From Algicola sp. (GTDB lineage Bacteria > Bacteroidota > Bacteroidia > Flavobacteriales > Flavobacteriaceae), in NCBI GenBank assembly GCA_018222835.1, contig JAAEZN010000013.1:1-52335 (forward strand): DNA of 52,335 nucleotides. The letters are read 5' to 3'. The position numbers and the translations under genes were made by a program. The notes beneath the pieces are model-generated. The model ran no database searches. It was not told the DNA's origin and saw only the letters and a list, made by a program, of their open reading frames with translations. Position 1 is the first letter of the stretch; each line of letters starts with the position of its first letter. Below, one piece after another: positions 27,458 to 36,857 of this stretch.

Positions 27458-28730
27458 AGGTCTATTTGGACGTTTGGATTGGGTCACAGTAATCCTATAC
27501 GCTCTTTTGGTCTTTATTGGCTGGATCAATATTTATTCAACATCTGTTGAGGAGACACACACCTCTATTTTTGATTTTTCCACCCTTTACGGAAAGCAAA
27601 TTTTTTTTATTGGCCTTGCAACTTTGGGCATCATTTTCGTGCTTTTTGTAGAATCTCATTTTTTTGAACGGTTTGCTTCAATTTTTTACATCGTATCCAT
27701 TGTTTTGCTCTTGGGGGTGTTCTTATTTGGAAAAACTATTGCCGGAGCTACATCTTGGTACGATCTTGGATTTTTTAACTTTCAACCGTCCGAGCTGGCC
27801 AAAGTGAGTACATCCTTGGCTCTTGCCAAGTTTTTAAGCGATATACAAACCGATATTCGTACTGGAAAGCATCAACTTTATGCTTTGATCATTATTCTAT
27901 TGCCAGCGGTATTGATATTGCCGCAGCCCGATCCAGGGAGTTCACTCATATACTTCTCGTTATTCTTTGTTCTGTTCAGAGAAGGGTTCCCGATCTATTA
28001 TTTGGGCATCTTAATTTTTGCAGTGGTCCTTTTTGCTACCACTTTAATGTTTGGAACGGTATGGGTGACCATTGCACTGATCATACTCACTTTATTGTTC
28101 TACACCTTTAAAAAGGCATCCGTAAAAATTCCGATACTGCCCGTAGTCGGCGTTATTGTAATTTCCATATTGTTTTCGCTCTCGGTGAACTTTGTATTTG
28201 AAAACGTTTTTGAACAGCGCCACAGAGATCGATTTGCACTATGGTTAAGCTTGGAGAAGGACGAAGGAAAACTGGACGAAATTCGAAAAACCATAGGCTA
28301 CAACACCTATCAATCCGAAAAAGCCATTGAATCTGGCGGTTTTACCGGTAAGGGGTTTTTAGAAGGTACTCGAACCAAAGGGGATTTTGTTCCTGAGCAG
28401 CATACCGATTACATATTCAGTTCCGTGGGCGAAGAGTGGGGCTTTTTGGGCACCACTACTGTTATCTTGTTGTTTTCCTTGTTCTTTTTGCGTTTGATTT
28501 ATATTGCCGAGCGACAGAAAAGTGATTTTAGCCGGATGTATGGTTATGGGGTAATTTCCATCTTGGTATTCCACTATTTCATCAATGTTGGAATGGTCAT
28601 AGGTTTACTGCCCACCATTGGAGTGCCATTGCCCTTTTTTAGTTATGGCGGCTCTGGACTTATTTTCTTTACGATGTTACTTTTTGTTTTTTTGAAGCTG
28701 GATTCCAACCGCTTGAAGGACGGAATCTAA
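27447..28730 (+). CDS. rodA: Peptidoglycan glycosyltransferase RodA (SEDS family)
   Basis: RodA polymerises lipid II into glycan strands together with PBP2. The 427-residue protein has about ten membrane helices. Typical SEDS motifs are WYDLGFFNFQPSELAK (about 109-124), LPQPDPGSSLIYF (about 151-163), the extracellular loop with FVPEQHTDYIFSSVGEEWG, and the end LPFFSYGGSGL. The reading frame begins inside mrdA. Its TAA (28728-28730) overlaps the TAG of the convergent nuclease gene (27729-equivalent position 28727-28729). Confidence 0.96.
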   Translation: MFGKGLFGRLDWVTVILYALLVFIGWINIYSTSVEETHTSIFDFSTLYGKQIFFIGLATLGIIFVLFVESHFFERFASIFYIVSIVLLLGVFLFGKTIAGATSWYDLGFFNFQPSELAKVSTSLALAKFLSDIQTDIRTGKHQLYALIIILLPAVLILPQPDPGSSLIYFSLFFVLFREGFPIYYLGILIFAVVLFATTLMFGTVWVTIALIILTLLFYTFKKASVKIPILPVVGVIVISILFSLSVNFVFENVFEQRHRDRFALWLSLEKDEGKLDEIRKTIGYNTYQSEKAIESGGFTGKGFLEGTRTKGDFVPEQHTDYIFSSVGEEWGFLGTTTVILLFSLFFLRLIYIAERQKSDFSRMYGYGVISILVFHYFINVGMVIGLLPTIGVPLPFFSYGGSGLIFFTMLLFVFLKLDSNRLKDGI

Positions 28731-29524
28731 AATTTAAATCCAGAAATATCCACTTTGGATTCAACCTTGTTCTGCCATGTTTTTGATTGTTTTTCAAAGA
28801 AATCAATACCGGTTACTTCTTCCAACTTGTCTATGGTTACCACAAATTGGGATAAAGGCTTTTCACTTTCCTTTGCCGGAATCAAAAATGCAATTACTTC
28901 ATTTCTGTCCCATTTGTCCTTCAATACAATTTTATAAAAGGCTTTGGGCACATCTACATCCTCTTCTCCAATTTCTGGCAAATCATTTTCGAGAACACCT
29001 CCTGTAATCACAATTAAATCACCATATTTTTTGCACCACTGCCTAACTTTCTGCTCCAATCGGTTCCAAATCCCTGCATTAAAATCTCTATCCTGCGGGC
29101 TAATATTGCTTGTATAAAATGTTTCGTTATAGGCAGACTCGGAAAAACGCCTATCGCCGGCGGGAACCAGATGCCCCCTATCGTAACCTGAGCCTCTGTA
29201 ATTTCTCCAATCAGCAGATTTGGACTTCACTTTTGGGTCTTCAATAAAATAGGGTCTTTTTCTATCATCGTAAGTCAAATGACTTTCTTTAAGTTGATAG
29301 GCTACCCATTCAGCTTGTTCATGAGGTTCGCTATAAGAAAGGGAATAATGCGCATGCTCCACCACTTCTCCTGAGCTCGAACTTGGTAAAAAATCAAAAT
29401 CCAACAGTTCACTTTCCGCAGTGTTAGGTCTTGAATACGTTGCTGGGGTATAAAAATTGTCGAACAGCCAAAAACCGATTACGCACAATGACATCAAAAT
29501 GACATAAGTGGCTCTATTCTTCAT
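28727..29524 (-). CDS. DNA/RNA non-specific endonuclease, membrane-anchored or secreted
   Basis: The 265-residue protein has an N-terminal hydrophobic segment (about 7-24) that may be a signal or an anchor, then a beta-beta-alpha-metal nuclease domain. The active-site motif DRGH is at YDRGHLVPAGDRR (about 114-126), and the metal-ligand Asn region follows in TSNISPQDRDFNAGIWNRLE. The family cleaves single- and double-stranded DNA and RNA with Mg2+. Location outside the cytoplasm fits scavenging of nucleic acids or defence of the envelope. It converges on rodA and the two stop codons overlap (CTAA at 28727-28730). Confidence 0.92.
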   Translation of the reverse strand: MKNRATYVILMSLCVIGFWLFDNFYTPATYSRPNTAESELLDFDFLPSSSSGEVVEHAHYSLSYSEPHEQAEWVAYQLKESHLTYDDRKRPYFIEDPKVKSKSADWRNYRGSGYDRGHLVPAGDRRFSESAYNETFYTSNISPQDRDFNAGIWNRLEQKVRQWCKKYGDLIVITGGVLENDLPEIGEEDVDVPKAFYKIVLKDKWDRNEVIAFLIPAKESEKPLSQFVVTIDKLEEVTGIDFFEKQSKTWQNKVESKVDISGFKF

Positions 29525-29567
29525 GCTACTTGGTTATGGGATTTAAACTTAAATGCCAAAAATGCAT

Positions 29568-29592
29568 AAAAAAACCAACTCAAAGAGTTGGC
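29568..29592 (-). terminator. Intrinsic terminator of the tail-specific protease gene
   Basis: On the minus strand CCAACTC, loop TTT, GAGTTGG (29591-29585 and 29581-29575) is followed by seven T residues. It ends the prc unit before the nuclease gene. Confidence 0.88.
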
Positions 29593-29623
29593 TTTCTATT
29601 TAATTTATAAAATACGACCTGAC

Positions 29624-31795
29624 TTATCCTTTAACGCTGGCCAATTTTGTTTCTTCTCTTTTAATATTGTTTTGGTGGAGGTCCTTAAGCACATTTACAG
29701 CTTCTTCCACATAAATATCACGTGCCAAGTCCTTGTGCCATCTATCTCTTTTCTCACGTAGTACAGAATCTTGGGTAAACAACTCTGTTTCGTACTGCAA
29801 GGAACCAAAGGACAATTTTGAATCGTAGTCCCTTAAGCTTTTAAAGCGTTCTGAACGCTTTTTGGCTTCTTGTTCTTTGCCAACATAAGCGTCGTACTTT
29901 AGTGAAATCATATTTTCATCCTGTTGCTCCTTCAACCACTTGGCGTTTTCCTCGATAAGCTTGATCTGCTCATTGGTCGCCATACGTGCTTTACTGCTCT
30001 TGACCGCTTGGTCCAAGTCGATATACCCGTCCCAGACTTTGTAATCGGCTGGCGTAATCTTATCCCAACCTAACGGATTTTGTTGATCGCGCTCCCCTAA
30101 ATCAATGTAGCTATAACGGTCCGGAACCACAATATCGCTTTTAACACCTTCTAATTGGGTGGACCCTCCATTGATCCTATAGAACTTTTGGGTAGTCAAT
30201 TTAATGGCTCCTAAGTCTCCATGTTCATTGCCCCTAACAATGGGATCTAAAGGAATCACGTTTTGCACTGTTCCTTTTCCAAAAGTTTGTTTGCTACCAA
30301 TAATTACGGCTCTTTTATAGTCTTGCATAGCAGCGGCCAAAATTTCGGATGCAGATGCCGATAGTTCATTAACAAGAATTACTAAAGGACCGTCCCACTG
30401 AACTCGCTCATCTTTATCCTCATGCACTTCTTTTCTTTGTCCAGAGGAACGCACTTGCACAATAGGGCCGTCTTTAATGAACAATCCAGCCATTTCCACA
30501 ACGGTTTTTAACGATCCACCGCCATTATCCCTCAAATCCAAAATAATTCCTTCCGCACCGGCTTCCTTTAAACGTTCCAACTCCTTTGCTACATCGGTCG
30601 CTGCATTTCTTTCGGAATAGTCATCGAAATCCACATAAAATTTAGGCAGATTGATTAGACCATATTTCTGATTGCCTGCATCTATTGTGGCAGATTTTGC
30701 ATAAGATTCCTCAAGTTCCACTACATCTCTTGTAATGGAAACCGTTTCGATAGTGCCATCCACTTTTCTTACGGTTAGCTCAACTACGGTTCCTTTGGGA
30801 CCTTTAATCAGTTTAATGGCATCATCCAATCGCATACCAACAATATCGATGGGTTCTTCATCTTTTTGACCAACTTTTAAAATCTGGTCGCCCACCTCTA
30901 GACTCTGGTCTCTCCAAATGGGACCACCAGAAATAATCTCTACGATTTTTGCTCCTTCGGGTTTTTTCTGTAATCTGGCACCTATCCCTTCGAACTTGCC
31001 GGACATTCCTATATCGAACTTTTCCTTTTCTTCAGGAGCAAAATAAAATGTATGGGGATCAAACTCCTCCACAATTGTGTTCAAATACTGTACAAACCAA
31101 TCCTTGCGTTCTAGGTCGTCCACAAAATCAAAGAATTCGTCCAACGTGTTTTTGGTGACCTCTCTCGCTTCTTTCTCTGTTGCTTCTTTGTCCACAGAAC
31201 TTGGAATATCACCAAAAAACAATACTGGCTTTGTATCGGTGCTTGCGACATCGCTGGCATCATTGATCAAGTTATCGATCTTGTTATCGAATACATTTAG
31301 GGTATTGTACTTCAACTGCTTTCTCCAACGTTCTTTTAATTCTTTTTTGCTCGAAGCGAACTCTTGCTTGTCGTAATCAATTTCAATGGTTTCGTCGATA
31401 GTATAATCAAAAGGCTCGGAAAGTACTTCGTTATATATTTCCTTGGCCTCTTTCATACGCACCATTAATCGCTGATAAACAACATTAAAAAATGTAATGT
31501 CCGTATTTCTGATCTCATCATCGATCATAAACCGGTACTTTTCAAATTCCCGTAAATCACTCTGAAGAAAATATCTTTTGGTAGGGTCTATGATGTCTAT
31601 AAAATCATCAAAGACATTAGAACTGAAACTATCGTTGATATCCTTAGGCTCGTAGTGTCCTTTTTCCAACACATAGGAAATCAATTCTAGCAAAAATTTA
31701 TCCTTATCATCATTTTCAAAGGACTTATTGGTAAAACTGCAAGAGGCTACTGCCACAAGGATAACCAAAAGTGCTAAAATGAAGTTCTTTTTCAT
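29624..31795 (-). CDS. prc: Tail-specific / C-terminal processing protease (Prc/CtpA, family S41)
   Basis: This periplasmic lipoprotein protease trims or degrades proteins from their C-terminus. From the ATG at 31795 it has 723 residues and a lipobox Cys 19 (VAVASC). Order: helical N-terminal domain (about 20-230), PDZ domain (about 235-330, GIGARLQKKPEGAKIV), and the catalytic domain with Ser in NELSASASEI and Lys in GSKQTFGKGTVQ. A DUF3340-like C-terminal part follows. A longer start at 31840 is open, but it lies inside the -7 box at 31838-31845 and would hide the signal peptide. A strong terminator follows at 29568-29592. Confidence 0.95.
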   Translation of the reverse strand: MKKNFILALLVILVAVASCSFTNKSFENDDKDKFLLELISYVLEKGHYEPKDINDSFSSNVFDDFIDIIDPTKRYFLQSDLREFEKYRFMIDDEIRNTDITFFNVVYQRLMVRMKEAKEIYNEVLSEPFDYTIDETIEIDYDKQEFASSKKELKERWRKQLKYNTLNVFDNKIDNLINDASDVASTDTKPVLFFGDIPSSVDKEATEKEAREVTKNTLDEFFDFVDDLERKDWFVQYLNTIVEEFDPHTFYFAPEEKEKFDIGMSGKFEGIGARLQKKPEGAKIVEIISGGPIWRDQSLEVGDQILKVGQKDEEPIDIVGMRLDDAIKLIKGPKGTVVELTVRKVDGTIETVSITRDVVELEESYAKSATIDAGNQKYGLINLPKFYVDFDDYSERNAATDVAKELERLKEAGAEGIILDLRDNGGGSLKTVVEMAGLFIKDGPIVQVRSSGQRKEVHEDKDERVQWDGPLVILVNELSASASEILAAAMQDYKRAVIIGSKQTFGKGTVQNVIPLDPIVRGNEHGDLGAIKLTTQKFYRINGGSTQLEGVKSDIVVPDRYSYIDLGERDQQNPLGWDKITPADYKVWDGYIDLDQAVKSSKARMATNEQIKLIEENAKWLKEQQDENMISLKYDAYVGKEQEAKKRSERFKSLRDYDSKLSFGSLQYETELFTQDSVLREKRDRWHKDLARDIYVEEAVNVLKDLHQNNIKREETKLASVKG

Positions 31796-31837
31796 AAATA
31801 TGTTTTTTTTGAGGGAAACAATTTGGCCCCATACTGC

Positions 31838-31845
31838 CAAATCTA
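31838..31845 (-). promoter_or_regulatory. -7 box of prc
   Basis: TAGATTTG on the minus strand is a perfect TAnnTTTG match, 42 nt before the ATG at 31795. No clear -33 TTG is seen. Confidence 0.5.
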
Positions 31846-31995
31846 CATTATGTCTTCCTTCGTTCTACTTGTATGATTTCTCTAAGATACAGAAAAAACC
31901 GTGCCAGTCCTTTCTGCTGAATTTAATTTTTTGTTAAACGGCCAGAGCTTCATATCCTTATGAAAAACGTATTTTTATGCCATTAATTATCCCAT

Positions 31996-32775
31996 ATGGA
32001 AAAACCATTGATTCTTGTAACCAATGATGATGGAATTACCGCTCCTGGACTCAGAGCATTAATACGTACCATGAAACAGCTTGGCGATGTGGTGGTTGTT
32101 GCCCCCGATAGCCCACAAAGTGGCATGGGGCATGCCATTACGGTAGATAGCACCCTGTTTTCCAAAAAAGTCGTCGTAGATCACAAAGAGGGAGCTCCTA
32201 GTGAGTATAGTTGTAGCGGGACCCCCGCAGATTGTGTAAAGTTGGCGCTTCGGGTTATTTTGGGCCGTAAACCTGATATTTGTGTAAGCGGTATCAACCA
32301 TGGGTCCAATTCGTCTATCAATGTGATTTATTCGGGCACCATGAGTGCTGCCATTGAGGCAGGAATCGAAGGTATTCCCGCTATTGGGTTTTCCTTATGT
32401 GATTACTCTTGGAATGCCAATTTTGAACCAGCGCTTGATTGTGTAAAAAAAATTGTCTCCGAGGCATTGACCAATGGTATTCCAAAAGGAACCGTATTGA
32501 ACGTAAACATTCCAAAATCGGAAAGTGCCCCCAAAGGAATTCGAATTTGCAGGCAAGCACGTGGCAATTGGAAAGAAGAATTTGACAAAAGAACAAGTCC
32601 CTCCGGAAAGGATTACTATTGGCTTACCGGCGAATTTGAGCTACTGGACAAAGGAGAAGATACCGACGAATGGGCCTTGGCACAGGGCTATATTTCCGTA
32701 GTACCCACACAATTCGATCTTACGGCGCACCACGCCATACCGCAAATAAACAACTGGAACTTAAATGAACAATAA
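31996..32775 (+). CDS. surE: 5'/3'-nucleotidase SurE
   Basis: SurE removes phosphate from nucleoside monophosphates using a divalent metal. The 259-residue protein has the metal-binding Asp pair in VTNDDGITAPGL (about 9-20), the conserved SPQSGMGHAIT, GTPADCVKLAL, and SGINHGSNSSINVIYSGTMSAA with the catalytic Asn. Length is normal. Its last 11 nt overlap the next small membrane gene, and lpxB follows, an order seen repeatedly in Flavobacteriia. Confidence 0.97.
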   Translation: MEKPLILVTNDDGITAPGLRALIRTMKQLGDVVVVAPDSPQSGMGHAITVDSTLFSKKVVVDHKEGAPSEYSCSGTPADCVKLALRVILGRKPDICVSGINHGSNSSINVIYSGTMSAAIEAGIEGIPAIGFSLCDYSWNANFEPALDCVKKIVSEALTNGIPKGTVLNVNIPKSESAPKGIRICRQARGNWKEEFDKRTSPSGKDYYWLTGEFELLDKGEDTDEWALAQGYISVVPTQFDLTAHHAIPQINNWNLNEQ

Positions 32776-33052
32776 AAAAGAAATCATTATCGGGTTTATT
32801 GTAGGCCTCATTGCAAACACATTTGGCACCTTGCTCTATATCATATTATTTTCTGATTTGAGTGTAACGGAAACCATCAATGCCGCCATAAGCCAAGGCC
32901 ATATTGGCAGTTTGTTGGCACTGGGCGCCGTTTTAAACCTTGTTGCCTTTTTTGCCTTTTTACGCATTAAGAGGGATCAACGGGCCAAAGGCGTTATGTT
33001 GGCCACCTTGGTTACCGCTTTGGTAATATTGTCGTACAAAGTGATGGGATAG
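32765..33052 (+). CDS. Small membrane protein between surE and lpxB
   Basis: The 95-residue protein has three hydrophobic stretches (about 6-28, 45-68, 75-92) with a positively charged link RIKRDQRAKG. It overlaps surE by 11 nt, which argues for coupled translation and a real gene. No known domain is visible. The position next to lpxB suggests an envelope role, but that is inference. Confidence 0.75.
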   Translation: MNNKKEIIIGFIVGLIANTFGTLLYIILFSDLSVTETINAAISQGHIGSLLALGAVLNLVAFFAFLRIKRDQRAKGVMLATLVTALVILSYKVMG

Positions 33053-33141
33053 GTAGATACAGAACTGTTTTAAATCCAACCCATACTAATCGATATTAAT
33101 TTTTGATTTTTGCCTTTAGTTTTTGAATTTGATCCTTACCA

Positions 33142-34254
33142 ATGAAATATTATATCATAGCTGGTGAAGCATCCGGGGATCTACATGGTTCCAATTTGAT
33201 AAAAGCCTTAAAAAAAGAAGATCCCTCGGCACAGATTCGATGTTGGGGCGGCGATTTGATGCAACAAGCTGGCGGAGTATTGGCCAAACACTACAAGGAC
33301 ATGGCCTTTATGGGATTTTTGGAAGTACTCAAGAATATCCCTACTATTTTTAAAAACATTGCCTATTGTAAAGAAGACATCCAGGATTTTAATCCCGATG
33401 TGATCATATTTATCGATTTTTCGGGTTTTAACCTACGAATTGCAAAATGGGCCAAAGCAAACGGATATAAAACCAATTATTATATTTCCCCACAGATTTG
33501 GGCCTCAAGGGAAGGTAGGATCAAAAAAATAAAGCGGGATATTGACCAGATGTATGTAATCCTTCCTTTTGAAAAGGAGTTTTACGAGAAAAAACATGGA
33601 TATCCCGTACAATTTGTTGGTCATCCTTTAATCGATGCTATCGAGAACACCCCGCTTCAGGACAATCAAACGTTTAGAAAAGAAAACGGGCTAGATGCGG
33701 AAAAACCAATAATCGCCTTGCTACCGGGAAGTAGAAAACAAGAAGTTCAAAAAATGTTGAACGTAATGCTTTCCGTAAAAAAAGATTTCCCGCAATATCA
33801 ATTCGTGATTGCCGGGGCTCCTAGCCTCCCTAACGAATTCTATGCCCCATTTCTAAAAGGCGACAAAGTCGAATATGTCTCCAACAAGACCTATACCCTA
33901 TTAAAACACTCACATGCCGCCATGGTAACCAGTGGAACGGCTACGCTGGAAACCGCTCTTTTTGGCATTCCTCAAGTGGTGTGTTACAAGGGAAACCGGA
34001 TTTCGTACCAAATCGCTAAACGAATCATTACCCTCGATTATATTTCTTTGGTAAACCTGATCATGAAGAAAGAAGTCGTTAAAGAACTGATCCAAAACAA
34101 TCTGACCACAAAAAACTTGAAAAACGAGCTTTCAAAAATTGTGGATGGACCAGATCGCGACCGCATGTTATCAGACTATAAATCATTAAAAGAAAAGTTA
34201 GGCGGAAAAGGAGCTAGTGAGTTGGCCGCACAATTAATTGTGAAAAATGTGTAG
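33142..34254 (+). CDS. lpxB: Lipid-A-disaccharide synthase LpxB
   Basis: LpxB joins UDP-diacylglucosamine and lipid X to make the lipid A disaccharide at the inner membrane. The 370-residue GT-B glycosyltransferase shows the family start IIAGEASGDLHGSNL, FIDFSGFNLRIAKWAK, YYISPQIWASREGRIKKIK, FVGHPLID and LLPGSRKQEVQ, then SGTATLETALFGIPQVV near the sugar-nucleotide site. Length is standard. It starts 89 nt after the small membrane gene and is 33 nt ahead of the NlpC/P60 gene. Confidence 0.97.
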   Translation: MKYYIIAGEASGDLHGSNLIKALKKEDPSAQIRCWGGDLMQQAGGVLAKHYKDMAFMGFLEVLKNIPTIFKNIAYCKEDIQDFNPDVIIFIDFSGFNLRIAKWAKANGYKTNYYISPQIWASREGRIKKIKRDIDQMYVILPFEKEFYEKKHGYPVQFVGHPLIDAIENTPLQDNQTFRKENGLDAEKPIIALLPGSRKQEVQKMLNVMLSVKKDFPQYQFVIAGAPSLPNEFYAPFLKGDKVEYVSNKTYTLLKHSHAAMVTSGTATLETALFGIPQVVCYKGNRISYQIAKRIITLDYISLVNLIMKKEVVKELIQNNLTTKNLKNELSKIVDGPDRDRMLSDYKSLKEKLGGKGASELAAQLIVKNV

Positions 34255-34287
34255 TTTTATATTCCAAGAAAGTAAACCTACTCTTGG

Positions 34288-34833
34288 ATGTTACGTAAAA
34301 CCATAATCTTACTATTGTTTTTTGCCATTACAGCTTGCGGGCCAGGCAAAAAGCGACGAACCTACAGCAAGACCCGAACCGTTACGGTAGAGGGGTCCAC
34401 AACCGACACTTCCCCTAAACCAAAATCCAAAAAGGAGGGGCGTAAAAACGACAAGGCCAACGAAATTATTTCCACTGCATTGACTTTTTCGGGCACCCGT
34501 TACAAATACGGTGGCACTACCAAAAAAGGCATGGACTGCTCCGGCCTAGTTTATGTTTCCTTAAAAGAGAACGACATTATGTTCCCTAGGGCTTCTTACC
34601 AAATGGCCCTAGAAGGAGAAAAAATACAAGTTGCCCATGTGGAAAAAGGAGATCTGCTCTTTTTTAAAACAAGTAAAACGGGCAAACGCATCAATCATGT
34701 AGGATTAGTGGTCGATGTAAACGGTGACGACATTAAATTTATCCACGCCACAACCTCACGCGGCGTACTGGTATCCTCATTACGGGAAGGATACTGGAAC
34801 AGTGCTTTTGTAAAAGCAATGCGTATCCTGTAA
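34288..34833 (+). CDS. NlpC/P60-type (C40) peptidase lipoprotein
   Basis: The 181-residue protein has a lipobox Cys 17 (AITACGPG), a basic Ser/Thr/Lys-rich linker (about 20-55) and an NlpC/P60 domain. The catalytic triad is visible: Cys 84 (MDCSGLV), His 137 (INHVGLV) and His 153 (FIHATTS). These enzymes cut gamma-D-Glu-diaminopimelate or related bonds in peptidoglycan, here probably from the periplasmic face of the outer membrane. The comEC start (GTG) follows its stop after a single base. Confidence 0.94.
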   Translation: MLRKTIILLLFFAITACGPGKKRRTYSKTRTVTVEGSTTDTSPKPKSKKEGRKNDKANEIISTALTFSGTRYKYGGTTKKGMDCSGLVYVSLKENDIMFPRASYQMALEGEKIQVAHVEKGDLLFFKTSKTGKRINHVGLVVDVNGDDIKFIHATTSRGVLVSSLREGYWNSAFVKAMRIL

Positions 34834-34834
34834 G

Positions 34835-36850
34835 GTGCAACAACTTAATTTTGTATCCATAAAACTCACTTTGTGGGTTGTTCTGGGCATTGTTTTTGGT
34901 TTTTATATTGATGTAGCCCCATCTCTGCTACTCATCGCGATAATGATATTGCTCATTGCTCTTTTTTGGGCAAGAAAAAAGCAACAACGTGATGGATTCC
35001 CGTTTTTTGAGATGCTTACATCTTTGCTCACTTTTTGTTTGGGGGTTTGGGTTGTTGGAATTTCCATGGGTCGGAAAACACCAAGGCAAATCATCCTCAA
35101 TGACCTCGGCCAAGAGAAGGTATGGCATTTAAAAGTGAGAGAAGTGCTAAAGCCCAACCCCTTTTCGCACAGATATGTTGTTCAAGTGGTTGCTTCGGAC
35201 GACAATACCAGCATCAAGAAAATACTCATAAACCTGTCCTCAGATTCCATTGTGGAGCGTTTAATGGTAGATGATGAATTCCTGACCCATGCCAAATTCC
35301 AACCTATTACGCCTCCCCTAAACCCACACCAGTTCGATTACAGGGATTATTTAAAAAAACAGGGGATAACATATCAAATTCGGACCAACTATAACTCCAT
35401 TATAAAAAAAGAGAATGCTCCAAAAACTTTGTTCGGCAGAGCAGCCAACTTTAGGGAACAGATCATATCCAAATTGAAAAAATACAACTTTGGACCAGAA
35501 GAAATAGGGGTTATCCAAGCATTGCTTTTGGGAAAACGGGACGACATTTCCGAGAACACTTACGACAATTATAAAAACGCAGGAGCAGTACATATCTTGG
35601 CCGTATCCGGACTCCATGTGGGAATACTCCTTTTTCTTTTGGAATTTATATTTTCGCCTTTGGAACGTTTACCTAAAGGTAAAACCCTAAAGCTATTGAT
35701 CATTGTACTGTTGCTATGGTCGTTCGCGTTTGTGGCAGGGCTGTCACCTTCCATTGTCAGGGCCGTTTCCATGTTCTCCTTTGTAGCGTATGCGATATAC
35801 CTGAACCGCCCTACCAATTCGTTCAACATTATCGCATTATCCATGTTGTTCATTCTTTTGGTCAAGCCCTTGTTTTTATTCCAGGTAGGCTTTCAAATGA
35901 GCTATGCCGCGGTTTTCTCCATTGTCTGGATCTACCCAAAACTGCAAAAGTTTTGGTTCCCTGAAAGTATCCTGGTTCGCAAAATATGGCAATTGTTATC
36001 TGTAAGTGTTGCTGCCCAATTGGGTGTTTTGCCTATTAGTCTGTTTTATTTCCATCAATTTCCAGCTTTATTTTTTGTTTCCAACCTGCTTATCATTCCT
36101 TTTTTAGGTTTGATTTTAGGATTTGGAATCCTAGTCATCTTTTTAGCCCTGATAGACTTTTTGCCAAAAGTTATGGTCCAGAGTTTTGATTGGACCATCA
36201 ATCTAATGAATTCTACTGTTGCATGGGTGGCTCGTCAGGAGAGTTTCATTATCAAAAACATCCCGTTCGATTCTTTTCAACTCATCTGGGGCTACTTGGC
36301 AATCATTGTTCTTGTATTGTTTCTATCCAAGCCCAAATGGAAAACCATGGTCCTTTTTTTCAGTGGGCTTATCATTTTTCAAGTTTGGGGCATTTATAAG
36401 CAGTCCAAAGCGCATCAAAAGGAAAGCATCATTTTGGCGCATCGTTCCAGAAATACGATTTTATTGCATCAACTAGGGGATTCTCTTGCTATCATCACTT
36501 CAGATCCTTTCCACCTTGGAAACATAACAACAGATTATGCCGTAGCCGAACGAATTCAAAAAATGGATACCGTTCAACTCAAAAATAGTTATCAAATTGG
36601 TCAAAAAAAGTTATTTGTAGTGGACAGTCTCACCCTTTTTCCTATAAAAGTACGGCCGGATTATCTTTTGCTTACCCAATCATCAAAAATTAATCTGGAA
36701 CGGGTATTGGACTCCATTAGACCCAAAAAAGTGTTTGCGGACGGCAGCAATTATCCAAACTTGGTAAACAAATGGAAAGCGACTTGTGCACAAAAAGAAA
36801 TCCCTTTCCACCATACAGGGGAAAAGGGATTTTATATGTTCAAGTTTTGA
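34835..36850 (+). CDS. comEC: ComEC/Rec2-family DNA uptake channel
   Basis: ComEC is the inner-membrane channel that takes in single-stranded DNA during transformation. The 671-residue protein has an N-terminal DUF4131-like region (about 1-180) with two to three helices. The Competence domain (about 200-480) contains the conserved VIQALLLGKRDDIS and AVSGLHVGILL. A soluble C-terminal part (about 500-671) takes the place of the metallo-beta-lactamase domain but has no HxHxDH metal motif. I use the GTG at 34835, one base after the stop of the upstream gene (TAAGGTG). It ends 7 nt before the convergent POT transporter gene. Confidence 0.9.
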   Translation: MQQLNFVSIKLTLWVVLGIVFGFYIDVAPSLLLIAIMILLIALFWARKKQQRDGFPFFEMLTSLLTFCLGVWVVGISMGRKTPRQIILNDLGQEKVWHLKVREVLKPNPFSHRYVVQVVASDDNTSIKKILINLSSDSIVERLMVDDEFLTHAKFQPITPPLNPHQFDYRDYLKKQGITYQIRTNYNSIIKKENAPKTLFGRAANFREQIISKLKKYNFGPEEIGVIQALLLGKRDDISENTYDNYKNAGAVHILAVSGLHVGILLFLLEFIFSPLERLPKGKTLKLLIIVLLLWSFAFVAGLSPSIVRAVSMFSFVAYAIYLNRPTNSFNIIALSMLFILLVKPLFLFQVGFQMSYAAVFSIVWIYPKLQKFWFPESILVRKIWQLLSVSVAAQLGVLPISLFYFHQFPALFFVSNLLIIPFLGLILGFGILVIFLALIDFLPKVMVQSFDWTINLMNSTVAWVARQESFIIKNIPFDSFQLIWGYLAIIVLVLFLSKPKWKTMVLFFSGLIIFQVWGIYKQSKAHQKESIILAHRSRNTILLHQLGDSLAIITSDPFHLGNITTDYAVAERIQKMDTVQLKNSYQIGQKKLFVVDSLTLFPIKVRPDYLLLTQSSKINLERVLDSIRPKKVFADGSNYPNLVNKWKATCAQKEIPFHHTGEKGFYMFKF

Positions 36851-36857
36851 GTGCGAA

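Noticed and set aside
31796..31840. Longer N-terminus for the tail-specific protease
   Set aside because: Would precede the lipoprotein signal and begins inside the -7 box.
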